A stretch of 11,221 bases of DNA from Lachnospiraceae bacterium (GCA_028695945.1 JAQVIB010000042.1:1-11221), one strand, 5' to 3'; shown: positions 1 to 6,964, numbered from the stretch's first letter. Translations and numbers: made by a program. The notes: generated from the sequence alone by a model not told the origin.

Positions 1-465
1 GTACTCATTTTTTACTATAATCACATTGCAAATCATGAAAAAAAGTGAGGAAAATGAATTTTTTGAATAAATTTGAATTAATACTTAGGAAACAAAATTC
101 AATTCAAATGTATGTTAATTATCCATAAATTATTGTAAAATGAAACAGTGAAACTATATAAATTGATGAAGGGGTGAGGCCTATTCGATTTTAAGTCTAA
201 AATAATTGCTAAAAAGCTATGCAAAATCGGGGGATTAGTGGTAAATGATTGATGGACTTTTATTTAAAGATTTTTAGTGGATTCATATGTAAAGATGAAA
301 AATGAGAAACAAAATATTTTAACACGTTGTATTTTTATGATACATATTCACAGATACTGTGAGATGAACAATCATTGTCGGATTCGCAAAATCTAGCTTT
401 TCATTAGTAGTGAGGTTGGATTATGCGAATGGTTAATAAAGATTTACTAAAAGGGGAGAGTATTT
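1..465 (+). promoter_or_regulatory. Gene-free leader upstream of the lactate permease
   Basis: No convincing gene is present. The stretch is very AT-rich and holds several inverted repeats: ATTTGAATT at 71-79 with AATTCAAAT at 101-109; CGATTTT at 186-192 with AAAATCG at 223-229; ACAAT-C-ATTGT at 368-378; and ATTCGCA at 382-388 with TGCGAAT at 424-430. A weak promoter candidate is TTGTAA (133-138) with TATATA (155-160), spacer 16, which would give an untranslated leader of roughly 300 bases. A ten-codon ORF at 245-277 follows a G-rich stretch and could be a leader peptide, but nothing else supports it. No known riboswitch class was recognised. The repeats are seen directly; a regulatory role is inferred only from their place before a transporter gene. 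Confidence 0.35.
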
Positions 466-2124
466 ATGGGTATGGCATTAATAGCTTTAGTACCAATTCT
501 TGCTGTAGGAATATTGATGATAGGTTTTAATTTACCATCAACAAAAGCAATGCCAGTTGGTTTTGTACTTGCTGGAATTATTGCAATGGTATTTTGGAAG
601 ATGCCTTTTACATGGGCAGCTGCTGCAACAATAAGCGGTGTAATTAATACTATTGATATTTTGTTAATAGTATATGGAGCACTCTTAATATTACAGATAA
701 TGAGAAAAAGTGGCGGCGTTGATGGAATTGCTCATTCAATGGCTAGTGTATCAACAGATAGAAGAGTACAGGTTATTGTAATTGGTTTCCTTATGGGAGC
801 TTTCTTTGAAGGAGCTGCAGGATTTGGTACACCAGCAGCAGTTGCAGCACCACTTTTAGTTGGTTTGGGTTTCCCTCCACTTGTAGCTGCTATGGTAGCT
901 TTAATTGGTAATAGTACACCAGTTAGTTTTGGAGCTGTAGGTACTCCTATAATAGGTGGTTTTGCAAGTTTAACAGATATCGTTGCTGCTGGTGGATATC
1001 AAGGTGATTTTTTATCATTCTTAGCAGAGATAGGGTCATTCGTAACTTTATCACAATTTGTAATTGGTTCTCTTATTCCTTTGGCTATGGTATGCACAAT
1101 GACTTTAGTTACTGAAGGAAGTATTAAGAAAGGCTTAGAAGTAACTCCTTTAGCACTTTTTGGTGGTCTTGTATTTACAATACCTCAGACAATATTGGCA
1201 TTTGTTGTAGGCCCTGAAATCCCTTCATTATTAGGTGCGTTAATTGCGATACCTGTATTTGTTATTTCAATTAAAAAAGGCTTATTTGTACCAAAGAATG
1301 CTTGGGATTTTAAGTCTCAAGACAAATGGGATGCTGATTGGGTAGGAACAGTAAGTGTTGGAAGTAGCAGAGGCGATAACGAAAAGCCTATGAGTGCAGC
1401 AAAAGCTTGGGGACCATACATTTTAATTGGAATTTTGTTATTGCTTGGTCGTTTAAAATGGATTGGACTTACACCTTACTTGAAAATGATTAATTTCACA
1501 TGGTCCAATATTCTTGGAACATCAATATCAAGAGGCATAACTCCATTATATAACCCAGGTGTTATACCATTCATGTTGGTTGCTTTAATAATTCCATTTA
1601 TGCATGGAATGGACAAAAAAGAAGCATTTAAAGCTTGGGTAGATACATTAGGTCAGATTACATCTGCAGCTATAGCATTATTCTTTGCGTTAAGTATGAC
1701 ATACATTCTTATGAACTCTGGTGCTGCAACAGGTACAGATTCTATGCTTATTGTAATGGCTAAAACAGCCGCTTCTGCAGCTGGTAAAGGCTGGTACTTT
1801 GTAGCTCCACTTGTTGGTATATTAGGTTCATTCGTATCAGGTAGTGCAACAGTATCAGACATTATGTTTGGTGCATTGCAGTTCAGTGCAGCAAAGGAAG
1901 TTCAGTTACCAGTAATAGCAATTTTGTCTTTACAAACAATTGGTGCTGCAGCAGGAAATATGATTTGTGTTCATAATGTTGTTTCTGTTTTAACTACTGT
2001 TGGATTAGTTGGTAAAGAAGGTAAGGTAATTAAAAACAATATAAAAATTTGTATATCTTATGGAATAATATCAGCAATATTTGCTATTATATTACTGAAA
2101 ACTGTTTTCCCAAATATGTTCTAA
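466..2124 (+). CDS. lctP: L-lactate permease (LctP/LldP family)
   Basis: This is an integral membrane symporter of the lactate permease family, expected to carry lactate (or a related 2-hydroxy acid such as glycolate) with protons across the cytoplasmic membrane. The 552 residues match the usual family length and are a series of hydrophobic segments from residue 5 onward. Family signatures are GAFFEGAAGFGTP (111-123) and NSTPVSFGAVGTPI (149-162). The C-terminal part has a SGSATVSDIMFG motif and then GNMICVHNVV, where the better-known LldP proteins have a GSMIAPAKV-like motif. That points to a subfamily, so substrate identity is less certain than family. The start at ATG 466 has an AAGGGGAG ribosome site 7 bases upstream. 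No lactate dehydrogenase or racemase gene is adjacent. The gene appears monocistronic, with its own long leader and two terminators behind it. Confidence 0.93.
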   Translation: MGMALIALVPILAVGILMIGFNLPSTKAMPVGFVLAGIIAMVFWKMPFTWAAAATISGVINTIDILLIVYGALLILQIMRKSGGVDGIAHSMASVSTDRRVQVIVIGFLMGAFFEGAAGFGTPAAVAAPLLVGLGFPPLVAAMVALIGNSTPVSFGAVGTPIIGGFASLTDIVAAGGYQGDFLSFLAEIGSFVTLSQFVIGSLIPLAMVCTMTLVTEGSIKKGLEVTPLALFGGLVFTIPQTILAFVVGPEIPSLLGALIAIPVFVISIKKGLFVPKNAWDFKSQDKWDADWVGTVSVGSSRGDNEKPMSAAKAWGPYILIGILLLLGRLKWIGLTPYLKMINFTWSNILGTSISRGITPLYNPGVIPFMLVALIIPFMHGMDKKEAFKAWVDTLGQITSAAIALFFALSMTYILMNSGAATGTDSMLIVMAKTAASAAGKGWYFVAPLVGILGSFVSGSATVSDIMFGALQFSAAKEVQLPVIAILSLQTIGAAAGNMICVHNVVSVLTTVGLVGKEGKVIKNNIKICISYGIISAIFAIILLKTVFPNMF

Positions 2125-2128
2125 TAAT

Positions 2129-2158
2129 AAAATGAAGTTCGCTACGAAGCTTTATTTT
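2129..2158 (+). terminator. Intrinsic terminator after the lactate permease
   Basis: Arms AAAATGAAGTTCG (2129-2141) and CGAAGCTTTATTTT (2145-2158) pair around a 3-base loop with one bulged G and one G-T wobble. The right arm ends in a T-rich run. It lies 5 bases past the permease stop codon. Confidence 0.6.
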
Positions 2159-2191
2159 AACTTAACATCTATAGTTTGACAATAAAATAAG

Positions 2192-2228
2192 AAATGTGCA
2201 TAGTAATATATTATTATGCACATTTTTT
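2192..2228 (+). terminator. Second, stronger terminator hairpin
   Basis: AAATGTGCATA (2192-2202) pairs perfectly with TATGCACATTT (2215-2225), followed by a T run to 2228 and preceded by an A-rich stretch. The middle is nearly self-complementary as well, so the stem can extend almost to the loop. It backs up the weaker hairpin just upstream and isolates the permease from the next gene. Confidence 0.75.
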
Positions 2229-2333
2229 ATGTGCAAAGAACATTTTTTAAATAGAATATCGAATTTGACGGAACTGGAATTAAAAAAACATAACTGCAAT
2301 GTCTTTTACCAAATAAAATCAAAAAGCTATTTT

Positions 2334-2358
2334 TTTTTAGGCTAAAAAGTGATATAAT
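2334..2358 (+). promoter_or_regulatory. Extended -10 promoter with overlapping palindrome for the HTH gene
   Basis: An extended -10 element, TG-A-TATAAT, lies at 2350-2358, about 75 bases before the start codon of the downstream gene. The -35 region is only a T run (about 2330-2335), as often seen with extended -10 promoters. TTTTTAG-G-CTAAAAA (2334-2348) is a 15-base palindrome lying between the -35 and -10 positions. It could be an operator for the HTH protein itself, but this is a guess from position. Confidence 0.55.
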
Positions 2359-2434
2359 ACTATCTGTTGCAAGTTTTATAAGAATGCACGACAATTTACG
2401 CATTTATTTATAAGCATAGAAAGGTTGGGGGCTT

Positions 2435-3928
2435 ATGAGAAATACAGGAAATTATGCTTGTGTATTGAGAGAACTTATTTCAATGACTAATATGAAAATG
2501 ATGTATATTGCGAAAGCAGTGGATTATGACATTTCTTATATAAGCAAATGGTGTAATAATAACAATCTTCCTCCGAAGAAAAATGCAAATATTATTAATC
2601 AGAGGTTGGCAGCATTGTTTGCAGATGAAGTTATTGCACAAAATGTTTTTCAAAGGCTATGCAGAGAGTTTAACTTAGTTGATATTGAAAAAAATCAAGA
2701 TGAAAGAGAAGTTGCAATTGAACAGATTTATAAAATTTTAATGGCTGCATTTGAAACATCTGAACGAAGTGTTCCTCTAAAAGATGGTCGGAAACAAGAA
2801 TCTTCAACTGTTTTAATTGGGAAGAGCAAAATTTTGGAATCCATTGCTGAAACCGTAAGAACAATTTTAGAGGAATCTGTGACAGACATAGAATTGATTT
2901 GCACAATGGATATTAATAAACTTCTTGAAAGCTATAGTTCAGATAGGTTACGTCCGTATACTCTTAAAAATATTAGAGTCTTCGCAAGCCTTGGCTTGGA
3001 TATGAAGACAGTCTTAAAAGAAGCTGAAGAATCTATATCACGTATTTATAATTTATTAAATATAAAATTGGAATGTGAGATTACATTATTCGATAACTGT
3101 AGAGTAGAGAAATATAATGTGCTTGTAATTAAAGACAAAATTGCATTTATATTTTCAGTTGATTGTGATGGGCTTATGGACATTGCAGTTCAAATTACCG
3201 ATAAGGGTGCTGTTAATAAAATTTATAAAGAAGCAGATTCAAAACTTAGGTTTGCAGATGTAGTTGTAAAACCTGAAGAATCATTAAGCCTTGAGCAAGG
3301 TGGTTATAGAACAAAGTTTTACACAGCACCAACTTTTGATTTCTTCTCAGCTTTTGGGTTTGAGTTTTTACTGCCGGAGGATATTGTTGAAGGAATAGCA
3401 CGTGAGGCTGTAATTCAGAGCGGCGATGAAGAAATGGAATCTGTTGTTAAGAGGTTGCAAATAACATGGGAAGAACGTTTTGTAAATGCAGAAATCAACT
3501 TCTTCCTTCCAAAATCAACAGTTATGCGATATATTGAAAAAGGCTCAATGTTTTATATGGATACTCACTTTGTTTCATCTGTAAACCAGAGAAGATGCCA
3601 CGTAAGGCAAATTGTTGAGAATATGAAAAAAAATCGAAAAATCAAGATTGCTATAATTGATGACGATTATTTTTACTATCCAGAAGACTTTTTTCAGCTT
3701 TCTGTTTATTTTAACCACAACAAGGTATTTTTAAAGAAAAGTGGACATGCGGTAAACAATGGTTCTTCAAAGTTCTATGTTTTAACTAATGAAAAACTTA
3801 TTAAGAGTATAAAAATTTATTTTCAAAATTTGATTACTAAGCCTTATTGTACAACATATACAGCAGAAGAAGTTGAGGATATTATAAATAAAAATGAGAA
3901 AATGATTTTGCGAATGCTTGATTTATGA
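2435..3928 (+). CDS. Large helix-turn-helix protein of unknown function
   Basis: A 497-residue soluble protein. Residues about 18-45 look like a helix-turn-helix of the XRE/Cro type (MKMMYIAKAVDYDISYISKW, then an Asn-rich turn), so DNA binding by the N-terminus is likely. The remaining 450 residues match no domain I can name. They show no membrane segment, no signal peptide and no obvious catalytic motif, and they alternate helical and strand-like stretches as in a ligand-sensing or dimerisation region. Notable segments are FFSAFGFEFLLPEDIVEGIA (about 305-324) and IAIIDDDYFYYPEDFFQLSV (about 404-423). The ATG at 2435 follows an AAGG/GGGGG purine stretch at 2421-2431. The gene has its own extended -10 promoter and no operon partner. 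It may regulate the neighbouring permease or itself, but the only support is adjacency. Confidence 0.85.
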   Translation: MRNTGNYACVLRELISMTNMKMMYIAKAVDYDISYISKWCNNNNLPPKKNANIINQRLAALFADEVIAQNVFQRLCREFNLVDIEKNQDEREVAIEQIYKILMAAFETSERSVPLKDGRKQESSTVLIGKSKILESIAETVRTILEESVTDIELICTMDINKLLESYSSDRLRPYTLKNIRVFASLGLDMKTVLKEAEESISRIYNLLNIKLECEITLFDNCRVEKYNVLVIKDKIAFIFSVDCDGLMDIAVQITDKGAVNKIYKEADSKLRFADVVVKPEESLSLEQGGYRTKFYTAPTFDFFSAFGFEFLLPEDIVEGIAREAVIQSGDEEMESVVKRLQITWEERFVNAEINFFLPKSTVMRYIEKGSMFYMDTHFVSSVNQRRCHVRQIVENMKKNRKIKIAIIDDDYFYYPEDFFQLSVYFNHNKVFLKKSGHAVNNGSSKFYVLTNEKLIKSIKIYFQNLITKPYCTTYTAEEVEDIINKNEKMILRMLDL

Positions 3929-4066
3929 TGAAGTTGCACTTTTTTTGCAAATTCGTGAATTTGAAAGAAATTGACTGAAATTATACTGTTGATGAGAACT
4001 TGAAGTTATTGCATATTATTTTTAATTCATAAACTGGCATTTTATGCATCCAAGAGGATTTCTACT

Positions 4067-4258
4067 TTGCGTCAAACTTTCTTCAAGACCACGTATTCTC
4101 TTATCAACATTAAGTCACAAGATGATACCCAGTATTTACTGATGTACAAGAAATGCTTCAATGTAATTGTATTAGACTGTAAGACAGTAGGGGCTAATGA
4201 GTTATTTGGTATTTGCTATGTAAAAGAAAAGAGTATACATTTTAATTTTTCACAGTAG
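4067..4258 (+). CDS. Doubtful small ORF, 63 codons
   Basis: The only argument for this being a gene is an AAGAGGA ribosome site (4052-4058) eight bases before a TTG start at 4067, plus a weak promoter-like pair around 3961-3987. The predicted product has no domain, signal peptide or membrane segment that I recognise, and no neighbour gives it a role. It may be chance or the remnant of a decayed gene. Confidence 0.2.
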   Translation: MRQTFFKTTYSLINIKSQDDTQYLLMYKKCFNVIVLDCKTVGANELFGICYVKEKSIHFNFSQ

Positions 4259-4500
4259 TTTTCAATTGCATACCCTTTTTTTAGATTAGCGATATTAGGT
4301 GATCTTTTTGTGGTGCAAAAGCTTAAGATAAATTTTGGAAAAAAGTTAATTTCTATTATTAACTCTTTGTGTAGGTTGAAATTTTCTGTGCAAATGTGGC
4401 TTTTGTTTACTAGGCATTTACTACAGTTTATATGAATTATAGTATGAATGCTTGTTTATTCGAAAGCCAGAATTTCTTTGGTTGTTTCACAAGCGTTGAG

Positions 4501-4540
4501 ATATTGAAAAGTGACCCTTGTTAGGGCCACTTTTCAATAT
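4501..4540. terminator. Long bidirectional hairpin at the convergence point
   Basis: The arms 4501-4518 and 4523-4540 pair over 17 of 18 positions around a TGTT loop, with a single A-C mismatch. The outer stem carries AAAAG/CTTTT, so transcripts from either strand contain a T-rich right arm, though no separate T tract follows. It sits 79 bases beyond the flavodoxin stop codon and is the likely end of that leftward operon. Confidence 0.65.
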
Positions 4541-4618
4541 CTATTTAAGTTAATGAAGAGTAATTTGAAAAAATTTTTAATAGTGAAGTGTTTAATGTAG
4601 TATTTTCCTGCTTAAAAT

Positions 4619-5044
4619 TTAAAAAGCTGCTAAACCCTTTCCTAATGAGTAGCATTGCTCTTTAGCGTTAGCATCAGGAAATCCATTTGTAATAAGTCCT
4701 TCGGAAAAAAGATTTGCCCCTTTAGATTCTACTCTTTCTTGCCAGTCACGCATCCATTTACCATCACCCCAACCAAATGAGCCGAATAGGGCAACTTTTT
4801 TACCGCCAAGACTGTTCTCAATCTTTTCAAAAAATGGTTCGAATTCACTTTCTTCAAGAACCTCATCTCCCATAGAAGAGCAACCAAAAGCAATTTTCTC
4901 GTAGTCCGAAATACTCCCGCTGAAAGCGTCTACTGAAAACAAATCTGCCGATGAACCATTCTCATTAATGCCTTTTGCAATTTCTTCTGCCATTGCTGCT
5001 GTATTTCCAGTTCCACTCCAATAAATTACTGCTATCTTTCCCAT
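4619..5044 (-). CDS. fld: Short-chain flavodoxin
   Basis: A 141-residue FMN electron carrier of the cytoplasm, in the size range of short-chain flavodoxins. The phosphate-binding loop SGTGNT is at 10-15. The isoalloxazine-flanking loops are GCSSMGDEVLE (54-64) and GSFGWGDGKWM (88-98), the latter with the Trp typical of clostridial and Megasphaera flavodoxins. Flavodoxin replaces ferredoxin when iron is short. The start ATG has AGGAGGAATT just upstream (about 5050-5060). The gene lies 32 bases behind the DUF3793 gene and is probably cotranscribed with it from the palindrome-bearing region at 5649-5664. The iron-uptake operon nearby and the shared operator fit an iron-sparing role. Family assignment is firm; iron control is inferred. 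Confidence 0.95.
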   Translation of the reverse strand: MGKIAVIYWSGTGNTAAMAEEIAKGINENGSSADLFSVDAFSGSISDYEKIAFGCSSMGDEVLEESEFEPFFEKIENSLGGKKVALFGSFGWGDGKWMRDWQERVESKGANLFSEGLITNGFPDANAKEQCYSLGKGLAAF

Positions 5045-5076
5045 TTTAATAATTCCTCCTGTAAATTATATTTGCA

Positions 5077-5634
5077 TCAGGCTACACCAAGCAATGTTGC
5101 TAAGGGTATACCTGTTTCTGCCTTTTTTATAAGAAATGCCCTGCATTTTTTATACTGATTAAATAGTTTTTTTGCTTCATCTTCGTTACTGTATACTTTC
5201 CAGTAGCCACAAAATTTAAAATTAAGTCCTCTTTGTTTTATAAATTCAAAAACATCGTCCGTGGGATAACCCAAGAAAAAACCAATTTCATGGGGAAATT
5301 CATCACAGCCTGTTATTCGACTTCCTAAAAAGTCTAACGAATTTTCTAATGATGAAAGGGGATAGCCAATGCTTTTAAGAAAGCGTTCAACTTTTCTTGT
5401 TTTTAATGATGTAAGCATTGGCTTTTTACGGTATGTAATGATGAAAAGTCTACTTTTACATGTATACAATACCTTAAAATAAATATCCTTGGGGTTAAGA
5501 AGGATGTTATATTTGTCCAATTCATAAAGGCATTCTTGTTGGGATTCAATTGGACATGAAAACAAATTTGCCTGCTTCATTCCTAAAAGTGTTGGTGCAC
5601 AATGTGTTATTAGCAAACTTTCAAATATACTCAT
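5077..5634 (-). CDS. DUF3793 family protein
   Basis: A 185-residue soluble protein that I recognise as DUF3793, a family of unknown function in anaerobic Firmicutes. Seen features are the N-terminal HCAPTLLG motif (11-18), the central FPHEIGFFLGYP motif (113-124), CGYWKVY (142-148) and a Cys-containing C-terminal helix region (YKKC, 161-164). Conserved His and Cys residues (H11, C12, C142) could bind a metal or cofactor, but that is speculation. The start ATG follows AAAGGA, with the 16-bp palindrome only 14 bases further upstream. It precedes the flavodoxin gene by 32 bases, which suggests a role linked to iron limitation or electron transfer. No enzymatic activity is assigned. Confidence 0.88.
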   Translation of the reverse strand: MSIFESLLITHCAPTLLGMKQANLFSCPIESQQECLYELDKYNILLNPKDIYFKVLYTCKSRLFIITYRKKPMLTSLKTRKVERFLKSIGYPLSSLENSLDFLGSRITGCDEFPHEIGFFLGYPTDDVFEFIKQRGLNFKFCGYWKVYSNEDEAKKLFNQYKKCRAFLIKKAETGIPLATLLGVA

Positions 5635-5648
5635 AATAATCCTTTCTT

Positions 5649-5664
5649 GTTAGCTAGTGCTAAC
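5649..5664. promoter_or_regulatory. Palindromic operator before DUF3793-flavodoxin
   Basis: GTTAGC-TAGT-GCTAAC has perfect 6-base arms and a 4-base centre. It lies in the 44-base gap between the DUF2325 and DUF3793 genes, 14 bases before the DUF3793 start codon. A weak -10 candidate (TATATT on the minus strand) precedes it. It matches the palindromes at 5990, 6484 and 7055. Confidence 0.75.
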
Positions 5665-5678
5665 TGATGAATATAAAA

Positions 5679-5960
5679 TTAATTGCAGTGCTCTTGTAAT
5701 ATCTTTTTTAACGCACACGAACTACTACTGTGGGAGTGGGCTATTGTTATATTTCCTTTTTTAGCTTCTTGACTTGCTCCTGTAACCATTTTGTGTGATA
5801 CAGTGTTGGTAAACAACACGATAAGGTCTGCTTTACCGATTTGAGATTTAAAGTTTCCTGGCATTTGTGTAAATACTTTTGCCTTGCATTTGAAGTTACT
5901 ACAAATATCTATATATTGTCTTACCATACAGTCATGGCCACCTACGATAACTACGCTCAT
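5679..5960 (-). CDS. DUF2325 family protein
   Basis: A 93-residue single-domain protein with the DUF2325 pattern: a first strand ending in VGGHD (6-10), then CMVRQYIDIC (11-20), KAKVFTQMPG (26-35), DLIVLFTNTVSH (45-56) and a Ser-rich loop HSHSSSSCALKKIL (75-88). The fold is probably Rossmann-like, and the GGH and HSSS loops look like a small-ligand pocket, but no function is established. AGGAGG lies 6 bases upstream of the ATG. It is the first gene behind the operator and promoter at 5990-6042. DUF3793 and flavodoxin follow but have their own palindrome. Co-control with feo suggests an iron-starvation role. Confidence 0.88.
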   Translation of the reverse strand: MSVVIVGGHDCMVRQYIDICSNFKCKAKVFTQMPGNFKSQIGKADLIVLFTNTVSHKMVTGASQEAKKGNITIAHSHSSSSCALKKILQEHCN

Positions 5961-5989
5961 AAAATACCTCCTAAAAGTAAATTTAAGTA

Positions 5990-6005
5990 GTTAGCAATTG
6001 CTAAC
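5990..6005. promoter_or_regulatory. Perfect palindromic operator before DUF2325
   Basis: GTTAGCAATTGCTAAC is a perfect 16-base palindrome. It lies 8 bases downstream of the inferred -10 of the leftward promoter and 29 bases before the DUF2325 start codon, so a bound repressor would cover the transcription start. Confidence 0.85.
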
Positions 6006-6013
6006 TTGAAAAG

Positions 6014-6042
6014 AGATTAACACATTAAATTATGTTTGTCAA
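6014..6042 (-). promoter_or_regulatory. Leftward promoter for DUF2325
   Basis: On the minus strand a perfect TTGACA -35 (6037-6042) is followed by a 17-base spacer and the weak -10 TAATCT (6014-6019). The palindrome starts 8 bases beyond the -10. The same spacing is seen at the feoA promoter, which supports this assignment despite the poor -10. Confidence 0.7.
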
Positions 6043-6068
6043 TAGTAAAATTAATTATTTTAAAATTG

Positions 6069-6452
6069 TTAAATAACATCACCTAAGAATTTCCTTCCAC
6101 TTACAGTTGCAATTTTAGAGGTACTCTCGTTTGAAATTGTAAGAGCACAAAATAGTGAATCTTGGTGAGCTATTGTTTTTTCTAGTTTGAGATAGTATGA
6201 AAAGTAATAAAACAAAGAATCATATTTTTCTATGTATTCGTTAATCATAGCTTCACCCTTTGGTGTAAAACAAATATTTCCATCAACTTCCCTTTTTATT
6301 ATATTATTTTCAACAAGCGGTTTTGTAACTTTTGATACAGCAGTTTTTGATACCTTCATTTGTGATGCAATGTCCTTATTTTTAGAAGACATATTATGCT
6401 TATTTAAGTGATGTAATGTTATTAAAAATTTAATTTCATGAACTGAAAACAT
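6069..6452 (-). CDS. DtxR-like winged-helix regulator lacking metal ligands
   Basis: A 127-residue winged-helix DNA-binding protein. Residues 25-55 (KDIASQMKVSKTAVSKVTKP and after) form the helix-turn-helix, and FTPKGEAMINEYIEKYDSLF (62-81) is the wing and linker helix seen in DtxR/MntR proteins. The C-terminal part aligns with the neighbouring DtxR protein around ISNE. Where that protein has Cys-x-x-Glu-His, this one has Leu100, Ala103 and Leu104, and the N-terminal YLE glutamate is also absent. It may therefore sense no metal, or act as a modulator of the true repressor. It could also be called MarR-like. I chose ATG 6452 because GGAGGA lies about 5 bases upstream. The alternative upstream TTG at 6491 falls inside the operator. 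The palindrome at 6484-6499 suggests control by the same regulator. Confidence 0.85.
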   Translation of the reverse strand: MFSVHEIKFLITLHHLNKHNMSSKNKDIASQMKVSKTAVSKVTKPLVENNIIKREVDGNICFTPKGEAMINEYIEKYDSLFYYFSYYLKLEKTIAHQDSLFCALTISNESTSKIATVSGRKFLGDVI

Positions 6453-6483
6453 ATCTTCCTCCGGTTTGATAATGTTAATAATA

Positions 6484-6499
6484 ATTAGCAAATGCTAAT
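6484..6499. promoter_or_regulatory. Palindromic operator before the DtxR-like paralogue
   Basis: ATTAGCAAATGCTAAT has perfect 6-base arms and differs from the other copies only in the outer base pair. It is 31 bases before the start codon at 6452 and 12 bases beyond the inferred -10. Confidence 0.75.
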
Positions 6500-6507
6500 G
6501 AATAGGC

Positions 6508-6547
6508 AAAAAATATATTGATGCATATATTTAACATCAATATATTT
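6508..6547 (-). terminator. Terminator of the dtxR gene, overlapping the next promoter
   Basis: On the minus strand, just beyond the dtxR stop codon, AAATATATTGATG pairs with CATCAATATATTT around an 11-base loop and is followed by a T run. The stem is perfect over 13 bases but AT-rich. Confidence 0.65.
6512..6540 (-). promoter_or_regulatory. Promoter of the DtxR-like paralogue
   Basis: On the minus strand TTGATG (6535-6540), a 17-base spacer and TATATT (6512-6517) match the -35 and -10 consensus at 4 and 5 of 6 positions. The promoter lies within the two arms of the preceding terminator hairpin, so one sequence may serve both purposes. Confidence 0.45.
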
Positions 6548-6552
6548 AAAAT

Positions 6553-6912
6553 TTATTTAGTAAGGGCTTTGATTTTTTCAAATGCTTCATTACTAATTAC
6601 GTGTTCCATTCGGCAGGCGTCTTCGGCTGCAGTTTTTTCTGAAACACCAATAGAAATTAAATAAGCTTTTATTGTACAGTGACGGTCGTAAACACGCTCG
6701 GCAATTTCACGACCAGAAGCTGTAAGTAAAAGTTGATTTATTGAACCAATTTCAACATAACCAGCATTTTTTAACACAGAAACAGCACGGCTTACACTGG
6801 GTTTAGAAAAATTCAATTCATTTGCTACATCAACTGAACGAGCAATTCCGTTCCGTTTTTCTAAAACTAAAATAGTTTCAAGATAATTTTCTCCAGATTC
6901 TTGTAACTTCAT
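6553..6912 (-). CDS. Iron-type DtxR/MntR-family metalloregulator
   Basis: A 119-residue transcriptional repressor of the DtxR family in its short form: winged helix plus dimerisation region, no SH3-like C-terminal domain. The HTH is at about 25-54 (SVDVANELNFSKPSVSRAVS). Ligand positions seen are Glu12 in NYLET, His78 in DRHC, and Cys100, Glu103 and His104 in ACRMEH. In DtxR the corresponding Cys-x-x-Glu-His motif binds Fe(II), whereas B. subtilis MntR has Glu at the Cys position. Iron is thus favoured over manganese. It is divergent from feoA and has its own promoter. A ribosome site (AGTAGGT) lies 7 bases before the ATG. It is the obvious candidate to bind the four palindromes, but no palindrome lies in its own promoter, so autoregulation is not evident. 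Confidence 0.92.
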   Translation of the reverse strand: MKLQESGENYLETILVLEKRNGIARSVDVANELNFSKPSVSRAVSVLKNAGYVEIGSINQLLLTASGREIAERVYDRHCTIKAYLISIGVSEKTAAEDACRMEHVISNEAFEKIKALTK

Positions 6913-6964
6913 ATTGTTTACCTACTTTCACATAAGTTGTGTTGCGATAACATCTGTTTCTGAC

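Larger units (their letters stand above)
3929..4618. other. Largely non-coding convergent region
   Basis: About 690 bases lie between the rightward HTH gene and the leftward flavodoxin gene. Visible elements are a 16-base palindrome CAAATTC-GT-GAATTTG at 3948-3963; a weak promoter-like pair TTGAAA (3961-3966) and TATACT (3982-3987), spacer 15; one doubtful 63-codon ORF; an AGTTAAT/ATTAACT hairpin at 4344-4364; and a long hairpin at 4501-4540. No RNA gene or mobile element was recognised. Confidence 0.6.

Noticed and set aside
1653..2906. Minus-strand open frames inside the permease (1653-1862) and HTH gene (2670-2906)
   Set aside because: Antisense shadows of convincing genes, with no ribosome site or recognisable domain.
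3948..3963. CAAATTC-GT-GAATTTG palindrome taken as a further member of the iron operator set
   Set aside because: Its arms do not match RTTAGC/GCTAAY and no clear gene follows; it remains only a described palindrome.
6046..6062. TAAAAT/ATTTTA hairpin after the DtxR-like paralogue as a terminator
   Set aside because: The stem is only six A-T pairs with no T tract beyond, too weak to support a call.
6453..6491. Upstream TTG start that would lengthen the DtxR-like paralogue by 13 residues
   Set aside because: The TTG lies inside the palindromic operator and has no ribosome site, while ATG 6452 has GGAGGA at the right distance.
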